A stretch of 39,370 bases of DNA from Chthoniobacter sp. (GTDB lineage Bacteria > Verrucomicrobiota > Verrucomicrobiia > Chthoniobacterales > Chthoniobacteraceae). The translations under genes and the position numbers were made by a program. Location: NCBI GenBank assembly GCA_028293645.1, contig JAQGOK010000016.1:1-39370 (forward strand). The letters are read 5' to 3'. The notes below the pieces were generated by a model. The model was not told where the DNA came from. It ran no database searches and saw nothing but the letters and a program-made list of their open reading frames with translations. Positions 34,600-39,370 of the stretch are shown here, one piece after another; within the stretch, counting starts at the first letter, position 1; every line of letters begins with the position of its first letter.

Positions 34600-37500
34600 G
34601 TGAGTAATTCAACCCACTCCACTCCTCCTCCGGCCGCCCCGCTTACCGCGGGTCAGAAGTTCGCTGGCTGTTACGTTCTCAAGCAACACCTCAGCGACGA
34701 GAATGGGACGCAGATATGGCTCGCCGAAGATGAAGTCCTCGGGGAGGCTGCTGCGCTCCATTTTCTCCCATTGGTCGTCTCAACGGACGCTGCAGCGTTG
34801 GACGAACTCAAGCAGGAAGCGAAGCGGAACCGGCAGTTGATTCACGCGCACATTCTGCGCGTGCATGACGTGTTGGAAGACGCGGGCCGCGTTGCAATTG
34901 TTACCAACGTTCCTGCGGGAAAGACATTGGCGATGCTCCTCCGGGACAAGGGCCGCTTCACCGCAGACGAGGTGAAACCGTGGATCGACCAACTCGCGCG
35001 CACTTTGGAAGAGGCACACCGGATCCATTTCGTTGCCGGGTCGCTCGCGCCTGAACACATTTTCCTCGACGCCGCTGGCAAGGTGACGATTGCCCATTTC
35101 GGCCTGAGCAAAATTGTAGGAAAAGCGCTCTTGCGAGCAAAGCTTCCGGAGGGTGTTGCGGCCGGAGCGTTGCTCAGCCCGCAGTTGTTGAGCGAGCAAC
35201 CTGCATCTCGCAGCGATGATGTCTATGCGTTGGCCGCTTTGATCCATCGGCTGGTTCGCGGCGCACCGCTTTTCGAGGGAGAAGACGTGTCCAGACAGGT
35301 GCAGGACACGGTTCCCAAGAAACTATCAGAGTTCGGACTGGCGACAGGCGCGCTGCCATCTGCTTGGGACGAAGCAATCGCCGAGGCGTTGAGCAAGACT
35401 GCCGAGGGCCGGCCGCAAACACCTGCGCAATTGTTGGCACGCCTGGCAGTCGAGCGACCCGCTACAACAGCGGCCGCTCCGGCGATCGAGGAAGCAGTGG
35501 CTGCACCCGCTCCAGTAGCCGCTGCGCCGATCGTCCCGCCGACCGCGGTGGTGGTTGCGCCGGAACCGCCACCGAAAAAGGCAATCGAGATTCTTCGCGA
35601 GAGAGCCGCGCTGGCAAAGCAGGGTGAGGTTAAGAAGGAAGCTTCCGCGCCGGCCGCGACTCAAGCACCTCTGAGTGCCCCTGCGGCGACCGCGGCTTCG
35701 TCCGAACCCCCGCCAAAGAAGGCCGCGGAAATGCTCCTCGAACGCGCAGCGCTTGCCAGGCAAATGGCTGCTTCGAAGGGCGCCGAACCGTCGGAAGAAA
35801 AACCCAAGCGCAGCGAGTCGGCATCCGGAAAGTCGCCCTTTTCGGGCATTTCGTCTGGTTCGTCGGCTTCAAGCCGTCCCCGAGTGCCGCTCACAGCGCT
35901 GGTCGGAGCGGCAGTTTTGATTGTGGTTGGTTTGGCCAGTTATTACTTCAGCAATCTCGGACCAAAGCCGCAACCAACGACCGAGATCAGCACGCGTGAT
36001 TTGGCCGAAGGAGCCGAGTTGACCACCGTGAAAAACTCCTCCGTCCCGGCGACGGTTGCGGAAGTGAAGCCGGTGCCGACGGTGGTCGCTGAGGTCAAAG
36101 CAAGCACCCCCGCGCCTGCGACCCCGGCTGTGGTGCTCGCGGCAGCGGGAGATTCACCTCGCAAACCTTCCGAAAACGCTCGGCCGCCGGTCCCTCCCAC
36201 CTCGGTTGCGGAGGTCGCCAGCGGTGATCCCGCGGCGGCTCTCGAGAAGTTGAGACAGGCAGCCGCCAGCGCAGAAAAAACGCATCAGGAACTCGTGCGA
36301 CAGCAAAAGGCCGCCGAGGCTGCGGCCGCGGAAGCGCAGAAAGCCATGGATGCTCGCAGCAAGACTGCCGGACCCGCAGCAAAGGCCGCCGAAGAACTGA
36401 TGGCTCTGCGCACTCGCCGTGAGGAAGAACAAAAGGCGGCGGAGGCGGCCGCCAGGGAGGCGCAGGAGATCGCCGCGGAGAAAGCGAAAGCTGCCGAAGC
36501 AGCCAAAAAGGCTGTTGCTGATTTGGATGCGCAGAACAAGGGGAAAATCGAAGCGCAGCAGAAGGCTCAGGCCGAGGTGCAGGCGCTGCAGCGTTCTCTG
36601 CAGGAAAAGCAACAACTCGCCGCCGATTCGGCCAAGGCCGTTGCGGAGGCCGAGGCCACGCGGCAGCAGTACGCCGCTTCGCTCAAACAAACGGAGCAGG
36701 AAGTCGCGATGGCCAGGGAGGCGAGCGAGGCTGCTGCCGCCGAAGCGGAAAAGAAGCGTCAGGCGATGGATTCGGAACGACGCAAGGTGGATGATGAACT
36801 CGCGTCGATGCGCTCAATGTTCGAGCAGAAGATGAAGGAGCTCGAGGAGCGCCGGAAGCAAATCGAAGCGGGAGGCTCCGCCAGCGCACCCGCTCCCTCT
36901 GTCGCGCCTCCAGTCGCCAGCGCCCAGGTGCCGGTGCCTATGACTGCTCGCGCCACGCCTTCGCCTGCGGGAGTCGCGCCGCTGGCGATGAAAGCCGATC
37001 CGGTGGCCGCCCCTGCTACGATCCCTGAGCCATCAAAGCCGACCGCGCCTGCCGCTGACGCTGCGGAAAACAGTCTTGGGATGCGTTTCGTCACCGTAGG
37101 CCCAGTGCAGTTCTGTATCTGGCAGACGCGCGTCATGGACTTCGATGTTTTTGCGCGTGCGGTGAATCTAAAAACGGCCGGTTGGAAAGCGCCGGGCTTT
37201 AAGCAAACGCCCGAGCACCCGGTGGTAAACGTTTCGTGGAATGAGGCGGTTGCCTTCTGTAAGTGGCTCACCGAGAAGGAGCGCAAGGAGGGGAAGCTGC
37301 CTGCCGGCCAATTCTATCGACTCCCGTACGACCTCGAATGGAGCCAGGCTGTGGGCCTCTCCGACGAGACTGGAAAGACTCCCGAAGCGCGCGATATGGG
37401 AGTGCCGGACATCTATCCGTGGGGGACTGCATGGCCTCCTCCAAAAGGAGCCGGAAATTACACGGGTGAGGAGACCAACTCCGACGTGGCCATTAAGGGC

Positions 37501-37779
37501 TATGATGATGGTTTCGCATGGACTGCACCGGTGGGAAGCTTTCCTCCCAACCAATTTGGAATTCACGACATGGGCGGCAATGTCTGGCAGTGGTGTATGG
37601 ACTCCTGGAACGGTGAGTCGAAGGCCAAAGTGTTGCGCGGAGCTTCCTGGTATAACGGGGCGCTGAAACTAAGCCTGCTGTCATCCTGCCGGGTCCATGC
37701 CTCTCCGGACAGTAGCACAGATAACTACGGTTTTCGGATCGTCCGCGTTACCGAGCCTGCGAAAGCTGCAAAAAAGTAA
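34600..37779 (+). CDS. pseudokinase - coiled coil - FGE-sulfatase (SUMF1) domain membrane protein
   Basis: A 1059-residue fusion. Residues 22-285 have a Hanks-type kinase fold but every catalytic residue is replaced. The usual VALKFLP reads AALHFLP (Lys to H54). The HRDLKPEN loop reads AGSLAPEH (Asp to S148, Lys to A150, Asn to H153). DFG reads HFG (Asp to H166). Fold markers such as SDDVYALAALIHRLVRG remain. A Pro/Ala-rich linker with two copies of an EPPPKKA-type repeat (about 322-390) precedes a membrane helix (430-451, LTALVGAAVLIVVGLASYYF). Then come a long Ala/Glu/Lys-rich coiled coil (545-757) and a formylglycine-generating-enzyme-like domain (824-1050: NSLGMRFVTVG, HPVVNVSWNEAVAFCKWL, GIHDMGGNVWQWCMDSW, VLRGASWYNGA, GFRIVRV). 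The catalytic Cys pair of true FGE is not apparent. The start is GTG 34600; no ATG fits. The FGE domain should face the periplasm. Confidence 0.88.
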   Translation: MSNSTHSTPPPAAPLTAGQKFAGCYVLKQHLSDENGTQIWLAEDEVLGEAAALHFLPLVVSTDAAALDELKQEAKRNRQLIHAHILRVHDVLEDAGRVAIVTNVPAGKTLAMLLRDKGRFTADEVKPWIDQLARTLEEAHRIHFVAGSLAPEHIFLDAAGKVTIAHFGLSKIVGKALLRAKLPEGVAAGALLSPQLLSEQPASRSDDVYALAALIHRLVRGAPLFEGEDVSRQVQDTVPKKLSEFGLATGALPSAWDEAIAEALSKTAEGRPQTPAQLLARLAVERPATTAAAPAIEEAVAAPAPVAAAPIVPPTAVVVAPEPPPKKAIEILRERAALAKQGEVKKEASAPAATQAPLSAPAATAASSEPPPKKAAEMLLERAALARQMAASKGAEPSEEKPKRSESASGKSPFSGISSGSSASSRPRVPLTALVGAAVLIVVGLASYYFSNLGPKPQPTTEISTRDLAEGAELTTVKNSSVPATVAEVKPVPTVVAEVKASTPAPATPAVVLAAAGDSPRKPSENARPPVPPTSVAEVASGDPAAALEKLRQAAASAEKTHQELVRQQKAAEAAAAEAQKAMDARSKTAGPAAKAAEELMALRTRREEEQKAAEAAAREAQEIAAEKAKAAEAAKKAVADLDAQNKGKIEAQQKAQAEVQALQRSLQEKQQLAADSAKAVAEAEATRQQYAASLKQTEQEVAMAREASEAAAAEAEKKRQAMDSERRKVDDELASMRSMFEQKMKELEERRKQIEAGGSASAPAPSVAPPVASAQVPVPMTARATPSPAGVAPLAMKADPVAAPATIPEPSKPTAPAADAAENSLGMRFVTVGPVQFCIWQTRVMDFDVFARAVNLKTAGWKAPGFKQTPEHPVVNVSWNEAVAFCKWLTEKERKEGKLPAGQFYRLPYDLEWSQAVGLSDETGKTPEARDMGVPDIYPWGTAWPPPKGAGNYTGEETNSDVAIKGYDDGFAWTAPVGSFPPNQFGIHDMGGNVWQWCMDSWNGESKAKVLRGASWYNGALKLSLLSSCRVHASPDSSTDNYGFRIVRVTEPAKAAKK
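35562..35768 (+). repeat. two-copy coding repeat in the pseudokinase linker
   Basis: Within the linker of the pseudokinase gene, EPPPKKAIEILRERAALAKQ (from about 35562) recurs as EPPPKKAAEMLLERAALARQ (from about 35703). The copies are about 141 bp apart and nearly identical over 20 residues. Each predicts a short basic amphipathic helix preceded by a Pro run. Between them lies Ala/Pro-rich filler. This may be a docking motif for a partner protein or simple linker duplication. Confidence 0.8.
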
Positions 37780-37868
37780 GAAAGCTCGGCGGGAGCCGGG
37801 GTCGAAACGGTTTTTCGGTTGCAATTGCTTCGCCGATGGCAAGCATCGCCAGCTAAGTGCGATCTGAT

Positions 37869-39272
37869 ATGAAAAACTCCTTTGGACGTTCGATTTTGCT
37901 AGCTGCTGTCTTGGCGTTAGTCCAACCGCTTGAGGGACCTGCGCAAGAATTTTTCCGTGATTTGGGGACCTCTCGCTCATCTGGTGGCATCGGCCTGATC
38001 ACCCCATCTGAGTATTCGTATCAGGATGGCTCGCCCAGTGGTCTCCGTCCGCTTCGCCCTGGACAGGATCTCACGGAGGCAGAGCGGATTGAGGAACTCG
38101 ATCGCTACAACTTCGCCGTGGGCAACCTTCGTTTTGCGGTCGCCGCCGGAGCGGGTATCGAGTGGAACGACAATATCACTCTGTCCGATGAGGATCGGAA
38201 ATCCGACTTCATCTTCCGCCCGAGCCTCGACATCGATGCGCGGTGGCGCCTGACGGAATTGAACACGCTTCGCTTGAATCTGGGCGCCTCTTACGCGAAG
38301 TACTTCGAGCATTCAGAGCTGGATACAGAAGGCATTCTTCTGTCGCCGAACTCGGAACTGGCGCTCACCTTCTTTCTCGGCACGATTCGATTCACAATTC
38401 GCGACCGTTTCTCCTATCAGGAGGATACCTACGAGTTGCCAGTCATCAGCAATCAAGCAACCTATCAACGTTACGAGAATCAGGCAGGGATTCAGATGGA
38501 TTGGGCGATCAACCAGCAACTCGATCTGGTGGTCGGTTACGATCACTACAATCTGTGGACCACTGAGAGTGAGTTCGAGACTCAGGATCGCTCGGTGGAT
38601 ACCATCTTTGTCCGGCCCGGTGTGCAGCTAACTCCGCCGCTGAAGGTAGGCTTGAGCACCGCCGTCTCTTACATCGATTTCGAGTCCGAGGACCGAGCGG
38701 ACGGCACCAACCTCCTGGTGGGACCGTTCATTCAATATCAGGTCTCCGAGTACACCAATCTTTACCTCGAAGCTGGTGTCCAGAGTCTCAACTTCGATGG
38801 CGGCTCAGACTTCAATAACTCGGCTCTGCGCGAGCTTCAGCTCACGGACGAAGAAGAAGCGGCCGTCAGTGACCTGCTGCGCGACGAAGAGGATACCTCC
38901 TCGTGGTATGCGAAGCTGGAGATCAATAACCGGCCATCCGATTTCTTCCAGCATCGGCTTTCCGGCTCCAAGACGTCTGAAGTAGGATTCGGCTCTAACT
39001 TCTACGATCTATACCACATCGAGTACAGCGCCGATTGGAAGCTGGCGGAGAAGACTGAACTCGGGCCGTCTTTGTTCTACGAGTACTACGAAACATCCGG
39101 CGACTTCAATGAAGAGGCCACCCGGTACGGTGCCACGGTAGGAATCAGGCATCATATTTCAAATTCGATCACGCTTGGGCTCGATTATCGCTTTCTCTAT
39201 AAGGACTCCAATGTTGAGAGAGCAGACTACTACCAGAATCTGGCCTTCCTCAGCGTTTACTACAAATTCTAA
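37869..39272 (+). CDS. outer-membrane beta-barrel protein (BBP2/EpsL-like)
   Basis: A 467-residue protein with a signal peptide (residues 1 to about 27, MKNSFGRSILLAAVLALVQP). After a short N-terminal region come many alternating amphipathic strands rich in Tyr, Phe and Asp (NLRFAVAAGAGIEWNDNITL, LNTLRLNLGASYAKYFEHSE, FLGTIRFTIRDRFSYQEDTY, QQLDLVVGYDHYNLW, NSITLGLDYRFLYKDSNVER). The chain ends LAFLSVYYKF with the C-terminal Phe that outer-membrane assembly needs. The GAGIEWNDNI opening resembles the barrel proteins of the BBP2/EpsL type found in exopolysaccharide export loci; that link is from memory. ATG 37869 begins the signal peptide. It lies 89 bp after the pseudokinase-FGE gene on the same strand and is followed by another exported protein. 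Confidence 0.85.
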   Translation: MKNSFGRSILLAAVLALVQPLEGPAQEFFRDLGTSRSSGGIGLITPSEYSYQDGSPSGLRPLRPGQDLTEAERIEELDRYNFAVGNLRFAVAAGAGIEWNDNITLSDEDRKSDFIFRPSLDIDARWRLTELNTLRLNLGASYAKYFEHSELDTEGILLSPNSELALTFFLGTIRFTIRDRFSYQEDTYELPVISNQATYQRYENQAGIQMDWAINQQLDLVVGYDHYNLWTTESEFETQDRSVDTIFVRPGVQLTPPLKVGLSTAVSYIDFESEDRADGTNLLVGPFIQYQVSEYTNLYLEAGVQSLNFDGGSDFNNSALRELQLTDEEEAAVSDLLRDEEDTSSWYAKLEINNRPSDFFQHRLSGSKTSEVGFGSNFYDLYHIEYSADWKLAEKTELGPSLFYEYYETSGDFNEEATRYGATVGIRHHISNSITLGLDYRFLYKDSNVERADYYQNLAFLSVYYKF

Positions 39273-39288
39273 ACTCCACGCATGGCCT

Positions 39289-39370
39289 ATGGCTAAGTCC
39301 TGTCTTTTGGCGAGGGTGCTCGTCGTCCTTTTCGCGACGCAGTTAACAGGATTTGCCCAACTCGGGGCGC
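39289..39370 (+). CDS. start of an exported protein (cut by window edge)
   Basis: ATG 39289 opens a frame that runs off the right edge. The 27 visible residues, beginning MAKSCLLARVLVVLFATQLT and continuing GFAQLGA, form a typical signal peptide with a cleavage site near AQ. It starts 16 bp after the barrel gene, so it is probably in the same operon. The product cannot be told from this; a polysaccharide export or assembly protein would fit an EpsL-like neighbour, but that is a guess. Confidence 0.6.
   Translation, partial: MAKSCLLARVLVVLFATQLTGFAQLGA

Noticed and set aside
34563-34607. 14-codon frame overlapping the GTG start of the pseudokinase gene
   Set aside because: It could be a leader peptide, but it has no ribosome-binding site or regulatory codon pattern; such overlaps arise easily by chance.
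37783-37825. Possible terminator after the pseudokinase-FGE gene
   Set aside because: The stem (CTCGGC/GCCGGG) is short with a wobble pair and the T run is separated from it by more than ten bases.
1-39370. tRNA or rRNA genes, CRISPR arrays, insertion sequences, prophage or att sites
   Set aside because: No cloverleaf, repeat-spacer pattern, transposase, integrase or phage structural gene was recognised on either strand by reading; a tRNAscan or repeat search was not possible.

Overview
The window looks like chromosomal DNA of a Verrucomicrobiota bacterium, with Chthoniobacterales/Spartobacteria-like or Opitutae-like as the best guess. The evidence is high GC, dense non-syntenic small operons on both strands, a giant secreted CotH plus lamin-tail protein, a ThuA-like secreted protein, and a kinase-fold/FGE fusion, all common in that phylum. 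The assignment rests on gene content only. No rRNA, tRNA, CRISPR array, transposase or integrase was recognised.

Layout. 1-2.5 kb: a radical SAM protein (cut by the left edge) behind a thioredoxin-like protein on the minus strand, divergent from formyltetrahydrofolate deformylase (purU). 2.6-8.5 kb: a 1965-residue secreted CotH/lamin-tail/Ig protein. 8.6-10.7 kb: a ThuA-like secreted protein, a small membrane protein, and an NlpC/P60 peptidase whose 5' leader is strongly structured and resembles a ydaO (c-di-AMP) riboswitch. 10.9-15.3 kb: a signalling cluster with a receiver-HisKA protein lacking an ATPase domain, a diverged ATPase fragment, a full hybrid-sensor kinase whose N-terminus matches the plant/cyanobacterial ethylene-binding domain, and a decayed response-regulator start overlapping the kinase stop. 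15.2-18.6 kb: a peptidoglycan-binding-domain protein, a DUF817 membrane protein, a SnoaL-like protein and an AlkC-like DNA glycosylase. 18.7-24.1 kb: a Cys-rich exported peptide followed by cusB- and cusA-like heavy-metal RND efflux genes. 24.1-28.0 kb: a 2-oxo acid dehydrogenase operon (E1 alpha, E1 beta, E2) behind a membrane protein. 28.2-29.6 kb: type II NADH dehydrogenase preceded by a perfect 24-bp palindrome matching the Rex operator. 29.6-33.0 kb: a lipid kinase, a HerA-like ATPase and an AEC transporter. 33.0-39.4 kb: a secreted protein with a strong terminator, a pseudokinase-coiled coil-FGE fusion, an outer-membrane beta-barrel and the start of another exported protein, which look like the edge of a cell-surface (perhaps polysaccharide) locus.

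How the genes fit together. Oxo-acid dehydrogenase makes NADH, and the adjacent NDH-2 gene carries an NADH-responsive (Rex-type) operator, so that neighbourhood links NADH production and oxidation. The Cus-type pump and the putative copper-binding ethylene-receptor-like kinase both involve copper, although they lie 4 kb apart and nothing in the sequence links them directly. The points most worth pursuing are the ethylene-receptor-like kinase with its broken partner genes, the kinase fold that has lost every catalytic residue, the Rex operator, and the structured leader of the NlpC/P60 gene.
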